Assembly: GCA_016287855.1 (NCBI GenBank)
Contig: JAEEXS010000003.1
Span: forward strand, 1 to 33,794
DNA from: Clostridia bacterium
GTDB lineage: Bacteria; Bacillota; Clostridia; TANB77; RGIG9151
Direction of reading: 5' to 3'
DNA length: 33,794 nt
Shown: positions 1 to 8,513 of the stretch, in pieces
Layout: the number at the start of each line of letters is the position of its first letter
How positions within the stretch are numbered: position 1 is the first letter of the stretch
Made by a program: the position numbers and the translations under genes
The notes under the pieces: generated by a model
What the model was told of the DNA's origin: nothing
Seen by the model: only the letters and a program-made list of their open reading frames with translations
Databases searched by the model: none

Positions 1-1054
1 ACCCTGATTCTTTTACCCTATCAAGATTGATTATTCTTTCTAGCTTTATCATTTCTTTAACTTTTACTGTCCAAACATTTATTGGTTGAACTAATCCAAT
101 AAACTCAACATTATCATTTACTTTAGCTATTCCAGGCACTTCTGTACTTGCTACGCATGGCAATCCAGAACATTGAGCTTCAATCATTACCATGCCTAAT
201 CCCTCATAAAGCGAAGGGAATAAAAACAAATCCATTGCTTGGTAATATCTATTTACGTCAGTTTTTTGACCTAAAAACATCACTGCTTGTTTTAAGCCAA
301 GATTTTCTACTTTTTGCTTTATTTCTTCTTGTAGAGGGCCTTGACCAATTAACATTAATTTATAATTACTATTTTCTTTATATAACTCATTAAATACGTC
401 TATTAAAAAATCATGATTCTTTTGTTTCATAAATCTTCCGATATGTCCTATTACTATATCTGAATCTTTTAAGTCAAGTTCTTCTCTTACTTCTCTTCTT
501 ACCTTTTCGTTAAATACATATTTATCTGTGTCAATTCCATTATTTATAACTAATACTTTGCCTTCTTCAAAAGTCTTATCTCCAAAAAGCCATCTTCCAG
601 CATGTTCTGTACAAGCAAAATAATGAGTAGGATAAACTTTACTAAAAGGTCTTAGTATATCTTTTAAGATAGTCTTTTTCCATTCTTTTTTACTAGATGT
701 GCTATGAGAATGTGCTATTCTTATAGGTACTCCTGCTTTTTTTGCAGCACATAAAGGAAAAACTGAAAGTGCATTAATATTTGAATGTACTATCTTATAT
801 CCATTTTCCTTAAATATCCTTTTTAACTCTTTATGATACTCTAAAGCCTTTTGATATGGCGGACACAAGATAACTCTTCCACCTAAAGCTTCTATCTCCT
901 CATAAGGTATATCTGTGGAATCACTATCGCAGATAAAATCAAATTGTATTTTTGATTTATCTATATTTCTATAATAGTTCATTATTACGGCTTCTACTCC
1001 ACCGCCTAACCATTTTCCCATTACTTGAGCAATTCTTATCGGTTCATTTTCCAC
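1..1054 (-). CDS. GT4-family glycosyltransferase (EpsF-like), 3' end missing
   Basis: The reading frame runs off the left edge of the window, so only the first 351 codons are present. I read it directly from the reverse strand. It starts at a GTG (1054), 6 nt after an AGAGGTG ribosome site; an ATG seven bases further in is out of frame. The N-terminus has the glycine-rich RIAQVMGKWLGGGVEAV pattern of capsule/EPS GT4 retaining glycosyltransferases. The donor-binding half shows GHIGRFMKQKN, LIGQGPL and PSLYEGLGMVMIEAQ, where the E-x7-E pair binds the nucleotide sugar. It would transfer a sugar from a nucleotide donor to a lipid-linked oligosaccharide at the cytoplasmic face of the membrane. The acceptor and sugar cannot be told. 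It has its own promoter. Confidence 0.9.
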   Translation of the reverse strand, partial: MENEPIRIAQVMGKWLGGGVEAVIMNYYRNIDKSKIQFDFICDSDSTDIPYEEIEALGGRVILCPPYQKALEYHKELKRIFKENGYKIVHSNINALSVFPLCAAKKAGVPIRIAHSHSTSSKKEWKKTILKDILRPFSKVYPTHYFACTEHAGRWLFGDKTFEEGKVLVINNGIDTDKYVFNEKVRREVREELDLKDSDIVIGHIGRFMKQKNHDFLIDVFNELYKENSNYKLMLIGQGPLQEEIKQKVENLGLKQAVMFLGQKTDVNRYYQAMDLFLFPSLYEGLGMVMIEAQCSGLPCVASTEVPGIAKVNDNVEFIGLVQPINVWTVKVKEMIKLERIINLDRVKESG

Positions 1055-1104
1055 AGATTTCACCTCTTTCTTAAAAGCTATTTTTTTAGCGCAGTCCGTT
1101 TTAC

Positions 1105-1133
1105 ATTATATACCATAATTGTTAATTTTTCAA
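1105..1133 (-). promoter_or_regulatory. sigma-A promoter of the GT4 gene
   Basis: On the reverse strand TTGAAA (1128-1133) and TATAAT (1105-1110) are separated by exactly 17 nt. The predicted start lies near 1098, giving a leader of about 44 nt before the GTG at 1054. Confidence 0.7.
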
Positions 1134-1180
1134 CCTTTTTCACAAAAGTTTCTACTTTTTATGTAAACATTTTTAAGGCA

Positions 1181-1213
1181 TAAAAAGAAGATAGCAAATA
1201 AATGCTATCTTCT
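1181..1213 (-). terminator. Rho-independent terminator after the DUF3789 gene
   Basis: A perfect 11-bp stem (1186-1196 with 1203-1213, arm AGAAGATAGCA) has a 6-nt loop and is followed on the minus strand by TTTTTAT. It shares its stem core with the terminator at 2096-2119. Confidence 0.85.
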
Positions 1214-1237
1214 AGCCTTCTCTAATATATTCTATTC

Positions 1238-1345
1238 TTATTTAGATAATTCGTTAATTCTGTTAATTTGTAAACAACACATTATAGTTATTCCGAAAAA
1301 GCCTCCTGCTAGTAATCCAATCATAAGAAACAACAATTCTCTCAT
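1238..1345 (-). CDS. DUF3789-like 35-residue membrane peptide
   Basis: A 35-codon gene. The ATG at 1345 follows a full GGAGGAG site at good spacing, and a consensus-like promoter and a strong terminator bracket the gene, so it is very probably real. The protein begins MRELLFLMIGLLAGGFFG, continues into ITIMCCLQINR, and ends in a short polar tail. It has one transmembrane helix with a GG motif and a CC pair. The pattern of a helix, then a small-residue turn, then MCxLQxNR resembles the DUF3789 family of tiny proteins often found in Firmicute mobile elements. No function is known. The family match is from memory. Confidence 0.7.
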   Translation of the reverse strand: MRELLFLMIGLLAGGFFGITIMCCLQINRINELSK

Positions 1346-1384
1346 AATTTCTCCTCCTTAACTTTCGGGTCTATGTACTAATAT

Positions 1385-1414
1385 ATTGTATGAAAAAAGT
1401 TGAAATAATTCCAA
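1385..1414 (-). promoter_or_regulatory. putative promoter of the DUF3789 gene
   Basis: TTGGAA (1409-1414) and TACAAT (1385-1390) on the reverse strand lie 18 nt apart, about 35 nt before the small gene's ribosome site. The rest of 1346-1471 holds nothing else recognisable. Confidence 0.5.
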
Positions 1415-1471
1415 TACCACATTTATATTATCGTCTCTTTTTATATTTTTATTTATAGTTTTTTAAAAATT

Positions 1472-2065
1472 TTATTTTATAGGGCTTTGCATTGTATTTT
1501 CTTGTTTTTTCTTCTTTGTAGAACGTATTACTACAAATACTATGATTAGTATAGTTAATAAAAATACTCCACCAACAAGAGCAAATATTTTTAATACGAA
1601 TATTCCTACATTTTTAGGTCCAATTACATCAAATAAGTCTGTATCTATAACCTTATATTCTCCATCAATTTGTCCTACTTGGAAGTTTGCTGTAAATCCA
1701 CTAACACTCCATCTTCCAGTTAAACTTCTACCCTCTGCCCGTATCTTTGTCTTTATATTATATATTCCATTTTCCTCTGTTATTTCCTTTATGTCTGTCT
1801 TTATATGAAATGATTCACTATCATAGTCATTATTCGATTTTGGGAATATATATTCCTCTATATTATTATATAATTCTTCATTCGATGTATCTATACAGTT
1901 ATATACTTCTTCATCTGCTCTATTCATACAAACGATAAATCTATAAAATACTTTTTCCATTTCAGTATTTGAGCCTATTGCTATTTCACTTTGAGCTGGT
2001 ACCGCTTGTGCTATTTGAAAAGTAAGTATAACAATTAGGCATAGTAACAATAATTTTTTTACCAT
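1472..2065 (-). CDS. secreted, membrane-anchored protein of unknown function
   Basis: 197 residues. I place the start at the ATG at 2065 because AAAGGAGG sits 6 nt upstream; a longer frame would translate through that ribosome site. The N-terminus (MVKKLLLLCLIVILTFQ) is a signal peptide with a likely cleavage near AQAVPA. A soluble domain of about 120 residues follows, with a CMNRADEEVYNCID segment, and then one C-terminal helix (IFVLKIFALVGGVFLLTI) and a basic tail that would stay in the cytoplasm. The topology is an extracytoplasmic domain tethered to the membrane. I do not recognise the family. It lies between two near-identical terminators, and no clear promoter precedes it, so it may depend on read-through from the 54-residue gene upstream. 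Confidence 0.75.
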   Translation of the reverse strand: MVKKLLLLCLIVILTFQIAQAVPAQSEIAIGSNTEMEKVFYRFIVCMNRADEEVYNCIDTSNEELYNNIEEYIFPKSNNDYDSESFHIKTDIKEITEENGIYNIKTKIRAEGRSLTGRWSVSGFTANFQVGQIDGEYKVIDTDLFDVIGPKNVGIFVLKIFALVGGVFLLTILIIVFVVIRSTKKKKQENTMQSPIK

Positions 2066-2095
2066 TTTATTTCCTCCTTTTTGGTAAAACACAAA

Positions 2096-2119
2096 AAGAT
2101 AGCAAATACTTGCTATCTT
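2096..2119 (-). terminator. terminator between two small membrane-protein genes
   Basis: A perfect 10-bp stem AAGATAGCAA (2096-2105 with 2110-2119) has a 4-nt loop, followed on the minus strand by a T run. Its core GATAGCA is the same as in the terminator at 1186-1213. Confidence 0.8.
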
Positions 2120-2137
2120 GTAGTTTTTTCATGTATT

Positions 2138-2302
2138 TTAGTTAGCTGGTTCTGGTGGAGTTTCCTTTTTCTCTTCTTTTGTTTCTTTTCCAGGTTCTTC
2201 AGATTTTTTATCTTTCTTTTCAAAAAGTATTGCTAACACAATAGATATAATAATTACAGCCACACCGCCAATTATTAAAATTAATGCAAATAGGTTGTTC
2301 AC
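2138..2302 (-). CDS. small single-helix membrane protein with a charged tail
   Basis: 54 residues from a GTG at 2302, which is preceded by AAGGGGG at 8 nt. An upstream in-frame TTG (2329) would put this ribosome site inside the gene and is less likely. One hydrophobic helix (FALILIIGGVAVIIISIVLAI) is followed by a strongly charged Lys/Glu tail ending PPEPAN, so the tail is probably cytoplasmic or wall-exposed and flexible. No family is recognised. It lies 111 nt beyond the sugar-transferase terminator, in line with the 197-residue membrane protein, and may be co-transcribed with it. Confidence 0.65.
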   Translation of the reverse strand: MNNLFALILIIGGVAVIIISIVLAILFEKKDKKSEEPGKETKEEKKETPPEPAN

Positions 2303-2391
2303 TATCCATTCCCCCTTTTTGTTTTCCAATATGAGTATCGGAAGAATTTGTTAATACATTTAATAAATTCGTATATATTTTTATACAAAAA

Positions 2392-2417
2392 AATAACCTA
2401 GTTGTTACTAGGTTATT
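2392..2417 (-). terminator. terminator of the sugar-transferase gene
   Basis: The 10-bp perfect stem AATAACCTAG/CTAGGTTATT with a 6-nt loop is followed on the minus strand by TTTTTTT. One arm overlaps the stop codon of the gene it serves. Confidence 0.85.
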
Positions 2418-3120
2418 TTGCACCTTTTCTAAGTAATACTATCTTAAATACCTTAACAAATATACTTAAGTCTAATAATAATGTTTGGTTATCTGAATAG
2501 TACTTTTCAAGTTCTAATCTTTTTTCAAACGAAACATCGCTCCTACCCATTACAGCCCAATAAGAAACTATTCCGCATTTTGTTTTTTCTATATCTTCAA
2601 AATAGTCGCCCATATCTTCCTTTTCTCTAGGTAAATACGGTCTATTTCCTATAATCGCCATATCGCCTTTTAATACGTTTATAAATTGTGGAAACTCATC
2701 AAGAGATGTTTTTCTTAAGAATGCTCCTATTTTTGTAACTCTTGGATCATCTTTTAATTTTTTATTTATTGCATATTCTTCTGCCATCTCTTTATTATTT
2801 GCTAGCAATTTTTTGAGTTCTTCATCTGCGTTCGGTACCATACTTCTAAATTTATAAAAGTCAAATTCTTCTCCATTTTTTCCTATACGTTTTTGTGAAA
2901 AGAAAATTGGTGTTGTATCGCCTGAGAGTAAATATGCTATTTTTATAAATAACGCTAATGGTAATAGGAAAAGCATTGCCATAAGTGAGCATACAACATC
3001 AAATGATTTTTTTATAAATAAATATGTACCTCTTTTTACTTTATTGGCTGTCTTTACTGTTGGTAAATTATCAGCCATATTTAGTTCTTTACTATCTATT
3101 ACTACTTCTGCCGGTACCAT
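2413..3120 (-). CDS. undecaprenyl-phosphate sugar phosphotransferase (initiating transferase)
   Basis: 235 residues, bacterial sugar transferase family (the C-terminal catalytic part of WcaJ/EpsL-type enzymes). Such enzymes move a sugar-1-phosphate from a nucleotide sugar to undecaprenyl phosphate, the first membrane step of exopolysaccharide or capsule synthesis. The family landmarks appear in order: KKSFDVVCSLMAMLFLLPLAL (membrane helix or re-entrant hairpin, about residues 38-58), FFSQKRIGKNGEEFDFYKFRSM, DPRVTKIGAFLRKTSLDEFPQ and the NVLKGDMAIIGNRPYLP active-site block. The start ATG follows AGGTG at 7 nt. It has its own promoter and terminator, so it is transcribed as a single gene beside the other polysaccharide genes. 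The sugar specificity cannot be read. Confidence 0.93.
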   Translation of the reverse strand: MVPAEVVIDSKELNMADNLPTVKTANKVKRGTYLFIKKSFDVVCSLMAMLFLLPLALFIKIAYLLSGDTTPIFFSQKRIGKNGEEFDFYKFRSMVPNADEELKKLLANNKEMAEEYAINKKLKDDPRVTKIGAFLRKTSLDEFPQFINVLKGDMAIIGNRPYLPREKEDMGDYFEDIEKTKCGIVSYWAVMGRSDVSFEKRLELEKYYSDNQTLLLDLSIFVKVFKIVLLRKGAK

Positions 3121-3235
3121 TCAAAACACCTCATTACAATAAATTTGCTTTATTTTATTTCTATTCGTACTACTAACAATAATATTACTATATTATTACT
3201 AATTATATTCTAGAACGAAAATAAACGACACTCCG

Positions 3236-3264
3236 ATTATACTACATGAAATATTATTTTTCAA
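3236..3264 (-). promoter_or_regulatory. sigma-A promoter of the sugar-transferase gene
   Basis: TTGAAA (3259-3264), 17 nt, TATAAT (3236-3241) on the reverse strand. The start would be near 3229, giving a leader of about 110 nt, which is long for this region. Confidence 0.75.
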
Positions 3265-3293
3265 TATATTTTTTCATTTTTTTGAATTTTTCT

Positions 3294-3345
3294 AAAGCCT
3301 GTATTTGAGGTAATTAGCCGATACTTTCCTTATTTATCCGGCTTT
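3294..3345 (-). other. structured intergenic segment with competing hairpins
   Basis: AGCCGATA (3316-3323) can pair with TATCCGGCT (3335-3343) with one bulge. AAAGCC (3294-3299) can instead pair with GGCTTT (3340-3345). The two pairings share bases and so exclude each other. The segment lies between the terminator at 3383 and the promoter at 3236. It matches no riboswitch class that I recognise. The remainder of the roughly 300-nt gap is plain AT-rich DNA. Confidence 0.3.
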
Positions 3346-3374
3346 GACAGATATACATAATTTGTTTGCAGACA

Positions 3375-3409
3375 ATAAAAAAGCCGTAACTCTTTTTAAG
3401 AATTACGGC
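3375..3409 (-). terminator. terminator after the nucleotidyltransferase gene
   Basis: GCCGTAA (3383-3389) pairs with TTACGGC (3403-3409). The stem extends inward past one mismatch, and a run of T follows on the minus strand. Confidence 0.85.
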
Positions 3410-3422
3410 CCATTTTCTTTTT

Positions 3423-5861
3423 TTAGCTAATTATATTTTTTATCTTATCTACATACATATCTGATAAGCTTTGAGCAACTTCTGCAGAAACACCTTCTGT
3501 ATATACCGTACATACTGGCTCGTCCGCATCAGGTAGTACCAATACCCAACCTTTATCGTGGTGAATCTTAACTCCCTCAAATAACTCTAATTTATTATCT
3601 GTCTTTTCTCCAGTAAGAGTTCTCATAACCTTACCTTTTGCATCCCAAGGGCAATCTATATTTGTCTTTAATAAGTGGAACTCAGGAATCGATTTAATAA
3701 CTTCAGATAAAGCTATATTTTCTTTAGATATGTAGTTTATTATTTTTGCAGTAGCTGCAAATACATCATAGTTTAGTACAAAGTTCTTCTTAACATCGTT
3801 TGTAGAGTTTTCCATTAGTTTACTCATAAACTCTTGTTGATTTGTCTTTGTTCTAACTATTCCAGCGTTATATTTAGTAGCAATTTGCTCCATAACTTCT
3901 GTTGCAGTAAATGGAACTACTATTTGATTTGTTTCTTTTAATTGAATAGATATTATTGAAAGTAGCGCGGTATACAAATCGTCTTTTATTATATCGCCCT
4001 TGTCGTCTATTACTACCATAGACTCGCCATCTGCATTTAGTTGGATACCAAAGTCTGCTCCGTTAGAAACTATCTTTTGAGCTAACATATTTAAGGTATC
4101 TTCTCCGTTAAGACGTCTTTCGTTTATTATTGTACAATTTAAGTCTCTTAAAACTTTTTCCATTATATCGTAAACGAAATTATCGCACTTTCCAACAACA
4201 ACCTTTACATTCTTCTTTCTAATTGCATCTAAGTCTAACGTATTAAGTAGGTTTTGCATATAGAAATAATTATAGTTTTCTAATATATTCGTTCCTTTGA
4301 TTTTTTCTACGTTTACACGTCTAAACTCTCCGGTAACAAACATATTCTCTATCTTTCTTTCTAACCCACGAGTTATATTTATTCCTTTATTATCTAGGAA
4401 GTTTATTCTTATTCTATCGTCATTTTGAGGCTCCAAAGCGATATGGATTCCGCCATCCATTCCAAAGAAGTTTATTACATTTCTAACTATTGGTAACATC
4501 GTATGGCCTAAGTCAAATACTTCTACTCCGCTAGACGCAGCTCCAGCTAACACAGAAGTTTTTAATATTCCAGCAGCTGCTGAGTCATCAGAAGAAACAG
4601 CCAATTTCATTCCTGGTTTTAGTATAGAGGAATAAGCTAGTCCTAACTTTGAAACATATTCAGGAGTGATTTCAACATTCATTTCTCCGGTAATTCCATT
4701 TTTACCGAACAACGTACGGCTTACTTTTGTTCCCCAAATTATACTTTCATTTACTTCTGTTGCTGTTTGAATTATTTTATTTGGCCAAATCTTTATTCCA
4801 GATTTTACTATTGCCCTATCTTTTATTTGACATTCGTCACCAATAACAGCTTCTTCTAATACAACAACATTAGATTTTAAGTTGTTTCCATAGCAAAGTA
4901 TTCCGGCGCTTATTCTTGAGTTTGGTCCTATATGAGTGTTTTGCCAAACAATACTTCTCTTTATTGTTGCATTATCGTCTATAACTACATTTTCGCCGAG
5001 TACTGTAAATTCTTGAAGTTCTACGTTCTTCCCTATCTTACAGTTATCTCCTATAACTACTGGTGCAGTAAGTTTAGCTGTAGGATGAATTTCAACATTC
5101 TTTCCAATATAGATTCCGTCTTTGTTTTCAAATTCATTAGATAAATCTATATTAACTTTTCCCTCTAGTATATCTATATGAGATTGGATATATGAACCTA
5201 TATCTCCTACGTCACACCAATAGTCAGTAGTTGTATAGCCATATAAATCATTTCCTTCACTCATAAGTAGTGGGAATAAGTCTTGGCTAAAGTCAAATTT
5301 CTTATTCTTTTCAAAATAAGATAAAGCCTTTGGCTCCAATATATAAATACCAGTATTGGCAAGATTACTAAATACTTCTCCCCAACTTGGTTTTTCTAAA
5401 AATCTTACGATTTTTCCATTTTCATCAGTCATTACAACTCCGTATTCAAGAGGAACTGCAACCTCTTTTAATACTAGAGTACAAATTGTATTTTTAGATT
5501 TATGGTATTCTATTGCATTCTTTAAGTTTATATCTGTTAAAGCATCTCCGCTTATTACTATGAAAGTATCGTCTAGAAATTCCTCAGCATTTTTTACACT
5601 TCCAGCAGTACCAAGAGGTGAGTCTTCAATAAAGTATTGGATATTTACTCCTAACTCTTTTCCATCTCCAAATAAGTTCTCTATTTTCTCAGGTAGGAAT
5701 TGTAATGTAACTCCTATATCCGTAATTCCATTTTTCTTTAATAGATCTATAATTCTTCCCATACAAGATTTGTTCATGATTGGTACTATAGGTTTCGGTC
5801 TTCCACAAGTAAGTGGTCTAAGTCTTGATCCTGCGCCTCCTGCCATAATAATTGCTTTCAT
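3423..5861 (-). CDS. sugar-1-phosphate nucleotidyltransferase fused to a degenerate phosphomannomutase-like domain
   Basis: 812 residues. Residues 1-235 are a nucleotidyltransferase ([11 protein letters not shown] signature, Lys23 in [18 protein letters not shown] near 103) that should make a nucleotide sugar from a sugar 1-phosphate and NTP. Residues 250-375 are a left-handed beta-helix of hexapeptide repeats ([20 protein letters not shown]). Residues 400-812 match alpha-D-phosphohexomutase in length and order. However, the serine loop (usually TASHNP) reads ALEPQNDD at 475-482, and the metal loop (usually DGDGDR) reads LNADGES at 608-614. The mutase half therefore looks catalytically dead and perhaps regulatory. 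Such fusions are known in Firmicutes as 'mannose-1-phosphate guanylyltransferase'; the true sugar is uncertain. It lies 78 nt downstream of the GT4/GT5-like gene and probably shares its operon. Confidence 0.9.
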   Translation of the reverse strand: MKAIIMAGGAGSRLRPLTCGRPKPIVPIMNKSCMGRIIDLLKKNGITDIGVTLQFLPEKIENLFGDGKELGVNIQYFIEDSPLGTAGSVKNAEEFLDDTFIVISGDALTDINLKNAIEYHKSKNTICTLVLKEVAVPLEYGVVMTDENGKIVRFLEKPSWGEVFSNLANTGIYILEPKALSYFEKNKKFDFSQDLFPLLMSEGNDLYGYTTTDYWCDVGDIGSYIQSHIDILEGKVNIDLSNEFENKDGIYIGKNVEIHPTAKLTAPVVIGDNCKIGKNVELQEFTVLGENVVIDDNATIKRSIVWQNTHIGPNSRISAGILCYGNNLKSNVVVLEEAVIGDECQIKDRAIVKSGIKIWPNKIIQTATEVNESIIWGTKVSRTLFGKNGITGEMNVEITPEYVSKLGLAYSSILKPGMKLAVSSDDSAAAGILKTSVLAGAASSGVEVFDLGHTMLPIVRNVINFFGMDGGIHIALEPQNDDRIRINFLDNKGINITRGLERKIENMFVTGEFRRVNVEKIKGTNILENYNYFYMQNLLNTLDLDAIRKKNVKVVVGKCDNFVYDIMEKVLRDLNCTIINERRLNGEDTLNMLAQKIVSNGADFGIQLNADGESMVVIDDKGDIIKDDLYTALLSIISIQLKETNQIVVPFTATEVMEQIATKYNAGIVRTKTNQQEFMSKLMENSTNDVKKNFVLNYDVFAATAKIINYISKENIALSEVIKSIPEFHLLKTNIDCPWDAKGKVMRTLTGEKTDNKLELFEGVKIHHDKGWVLVLPDADEPVCTVYTEGVSAEVAQSLSDMYVDKIKNIIS

Positions 5862-5900
5862 AAAATCACTCCTTGAATGTTATTTTTTAAATACCACATA

Positions 5901-5923
5901 GGGGCGATGCTAAACATCACCCC
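5901..5923 (-). other. intercistronic hairpin without a T tract
   Basis: A 9-bp stem (5901-5909 with 5915-5923, arm GGGGTGATG in the transcript with one G-U pair) has a 5-nt loop. It stands between the glycosyltransferase stop and the nucleotidyltransferase ribosome site. With no run of U after it, a processing or stability element is more likely than a terminator. Confidence 0.45.
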
Positions 5924-5939
5924 ATAATTGCCACCATAT

Positions 5940-7250
5940 TTAACCTATCTTTTGAAGTCCTTCTGCATTTTTAGATGCTTTATTGGATTTACTTCCAACA
6001 GTATGAATTACTTTTTTATCGTTTATTTCTTTTAAGCCATTTTTAAGTTCAGTATTTTCCCAAACATTATTTCTTGAATCTTCGATGACTTCTTTATAAA
6101 CGTCAAAAGTTTGATTAGCAATTCCATCCCAGTTATATAGTTCATGTACTTTTCTCATAGCATTTGCTTTAATAGCTTCGTTTTTGTTATCCCAGTTATA
6201 TAACAACTCTAGGATACAATCGGCGAGTGAGTTTGCATTTCCTGTATATGCTTTCATTCCATCGTAACCGTGGTTTATTATTTCGCCTAAACCACCGGCT
6301 TGAGAAACTACAGTAGGAACGTTTGCTACCATTCCCTCAAGAGCTACGATACCGAAAGGTTCATATAGACTAGGGAATACTGCAACATCTACGCATTTAT
6401 ATAGTTTAAGTAAATCTTCATCACTAATATAACCCGTAAATAGAGTCTTATGAGCATAACCAGTAGCCCAAGCTCTACCTTTAAATTCGTCAAGCAAAGG
6501 CCCTTTTCCTGCAAAAACGAATTTAGCATCATGATAATAATTACAAATCTTTGGAATAGCATCGATTAATACTTGGACACCTTTTTCATTAACCATTCTT
6601 CCAACGAAGAATACTATTTTTTCATTGTCCATAGCAAATTTTCTTCTAAATTCCCAATCTCTTTCTATTCCATCGAATTTATGAATATCTACGCCATTAA
6701 ATATAACTCTAGTTTTTTCATCAGGTAATCCCCAAAGATTTCTGATTTCATTTCTCATGTATTGGCTATTGCATATAACCTTCCATGATTCGTAGGTTAA
6801 CCACCATTCACTATCGTGGATATATTGTTGCATATCTGTATGGATTCCGTTATTTCTACCAGATTCGGTAGCATGAATCGTACATACTAGTGGTATTTTA
6901 TATGCATGCTTTAAGGTTTTAGCAGCGTACGCTACTAACCAATCATGAGCATGAATTATATCAAATTTACCTATTGTATTTATAACTTCAATTGCACGTT
7001 CAACCATAGCAAAGTTCATTTGAGCTGTCCATTTTAGTAAGTCACCTTTTGTATCAGGGCCTACTGTGTTTACACGGTGAACGTAAACATTTTTATCCTT
7101 TTCAAATTCTTTAGTGTTTTTATCCATACATGTAACAACATGTACTTCATTTCCTTTTTCGCCTAAGTTTTGGGCCAAATCATAGACTACTCTAGAAATA
7201 CCACCAACGATTCTAGGTGGGTATTCCCAAGACAACATTAAAATTCTCAT
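5940..7250 (-). CDS. GT4 glycosyltransferase with a glycogen-synthase-like N-terminus
   Basis: 436 residues. The N-terminal Rossmann half begins MRILMLSWEYPPRIVGGI, the donor-binding loop typical of starch/glycogen-synthase-like GT4/GT5 enzymes, followed by IIHAHDWLVAYAAKTL. The C-terminal half shows FVGRMVNEKGVQVLIDAI, FAGKGPLLDEFK and PSLYEPFGIVALEGM, the E-x7-E nucleotide-sugar site. It is a retaining glycosyltransferase acting in the cytoplasm on a glucan or surface-polysaccharide acceptor. The ATG at 7250 follows AGAGGAG at about 8 nt. The nucleotidyltransferase-mutase fusion gene just downstream may supply its donor; that pairing is inference. The last 30 residues are Lys/Asn-rich and add nothing recognisable. 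Confidence 0.9.
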   Translation of the reverse strand: MRILMLSWEYPPRIVGGISRVVYDLAQNLGEKGNEVHVVTCMDKNTKEFEKDKNVYVHRVNTVGPDTKGDLLKWTAQMNFAMVERAIEVINTIGKFDIIHAHDWLVAYAAKTLKHAYKIPLVCTIHATESGRNNGIHTDMQQYIHDSEWWLTYESWKVICNSQYMRNEIRNLWGLPDEKTRVIFNGVDIHKFDGIERDWEFRRKFAMDNEKIVFFVGRMVNEKGVQVLIDAIPKICNYYHDAKFVFAGKGPLLDEFKGRAWATGYAHKTLFTGYISDEDLLKLYKCVDVAVFPSLYEPFGIVALEGMVANVPTVVSQAGGLGEIINHGYDGMKAYTGNANSLADCILELLYNWDNKNEAIKANAMRKVHELYNWDGIANQTFDVYKEVIEDSRNNVWENTELKNGLKEINDKKVIHTVGSKSNKASKNAEGLQKIG

Positions 7251-7370
7251 TAATGTGCTCTCCTCTCTTCAATTGTATTTTCTACATTTTTTCCTAAAGT
7301 ATAACCTCGTAAATTTTGAAAGCTACCGAGGCTTATAAATAGCTTAAAAACGGTATATATTTCACACTAA

Positions 7371-7398
7371 ATAAATATTGATGTAATTCAATATTTAT
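7371..7398. promoter_or_regulatory. 11-bp inverted repeat in a divergent intergenic region
   Basis: ATAAATATTGA (7371-7381) and TCAATATTTAT (7388-7398) form a perfect dyad with a 6-nt spacer, about 120 bp before the GT4 start. It could be a repressor operator or a cruciform. The rest of the 430-bp gap between the divergent genes is very AT-rich and holds only the ytxC promoter candidate. Confidence 0.4.
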
Positions 7399-7614
7399 CG
7401 TGTATTTACCACTCTCCTATTTTAATATTTTTTTTAAAATTTGTAAATACCAAAACATAATTAAATTAAAAAAAAAAGGATTTTTTTGTAGATATTAAAA
7501 AAATTTTTTATTTTTGTTTTTCACTTAACTCTTTTTAGTAAATGCCGATATGTATTTTGTCATTAGAAATTATTGTTTTACATCAAATTTTTCCTTGAAT
7601 TTATCCGCTTGGTA

Positions 7615-7647
7615 TTGGCAATAATATTTCTAAAATCATATTATAAT
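7615..7647 (+). promoter_or_regulatory. putative ytxC promoter
   Basis: TTGGCA (7615-7620) is followed after 18 nt by TATTAT (7639-7644), which overlaps a TATAAT at 7642-7647. The ATG at 7683 follows a GGGGGT ribosome site. Confidence 0.5.
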
Positions 7648-7682
7648 AAGAACGCTAAATTTAAAAAATCGGGGGTCAAAAA

Positions 7683-8510
7683 ATGCAATCAATAATAGTA
7701 GACTTAAATGAGAACATTGATGCTTTATATAAAGTTACTGAAAAGAATCGTTGCGAAAAATTTAATTTTATAAAACTAGATAACGGTGCTGAATTTTCTT
7801 CAAATGATACCGCTTTCCTCCAATTAAAAGTAGCTGAAATTTTAACTGAATATATTATAGAAAACGAAGAAGAAAATCTTTTGAAAATGACTATCTTATC
7901 CGATTATCCTTTCTTAAATTATTCAGAAAAAAATAAAATATTCGCTGCTTCTATTTGGTTAATTAAAAACAACGAAAATGATTTCTTAAGAATGTTAATC
8001 TTATTAAAAAGAAGATTTTTGATAAAACAAAATATTTTGGATTACTTAAAAGAAAATTCTTATATGAACTTAAAAGGCTTTACTAGTTTTAGATTAACAG
8101 CTTACAAAAAAATGCTTTCTGAGTTGGTTCAAAAAGTAATCGAAGATTATAAAATTCAACAAGAATATAAAGAGTTTATTTCTATGTTAAAGTATTTTGT
8201 TGAGACCCAGAAAAAGCGTTGTAAAAAGTTACATGTAGTTTTTGAAGAAAATGGTGAATATACCTTATTAGACGAAAACAATTGTGATATAACCGATAAA
8301 TGCTTTAGTGAGTTTTCCGAAACTAAAGAGAAAAATAACTTAAATAATGAAGATGTTTTAATTAGTTCGCTTATTTCTCTTGCTCCTAGGAAATTATTCC
8401 TCCACTTTGAAAGTGAAAATTACAATAAACGAATAGTTAGTACAATTTCTCAAATTTTTGAAAATAAGGTTTATATTTCTTCTGAACCACTTTTAGAAGT
8501 AGTTAGATAA
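7683..8510 (+). CDS. ytxC: YtxC family sporulation-associated protein
   Basis: 275 residues, the usual length for the family. The diagnostic core is at about residues 122-180: LKGFTSFRLTAYKKMLSELV, EYKEFISMLKYFVETQ, followed by KKLHVVFEENGEYTLLDENN. It matches the YtxC pattern of a helical region followed by a beta segment. YtxC is annotated as a putative sporulation protein; its biochemical role is unknown. No signal peptide or membrane helix is seen, so it is cytoplasmic. It is one of the few plus-strand genes here, stands alone between its own promoter and a strong terminator, and implies that the host or its ancestors form spores. The identification is from remembered family motifs. Confidence 0.85.
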   Translation: MQSIIVDLNENIDALYKVTEKNRCEKFNFIKLDNGAEFSSNDTAFLQLKVAEILTEYIIENEEENLLKMTILSDYPFLNYSEKNKIFAASIWLIKNNENDFLRMLILLKRRFLIKQNILDYLKENSYMNLKGFTSFRLTAYKKMLSELVQKVIEDYKIQQEYKEFISMLKYFVETQKKRCKKLHVVFEENGEYTLLDENNCDITDKCFSEFSETKEKNNLNNEDVLISSLISLAPRKLFLHFESENYNKRIVSTISQIFENKVYISSEPLLEVVR

Positions 8511-8513
8511 AGT

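Noticed and set aside
5356-5901. 181-codon open frame on the plus strand
   Set aside because: It lies wholly opposite the nucleotidyltransferase domain, has no ribosome site, and its protein lacks any recognisable pattern; it is a shadow frame.
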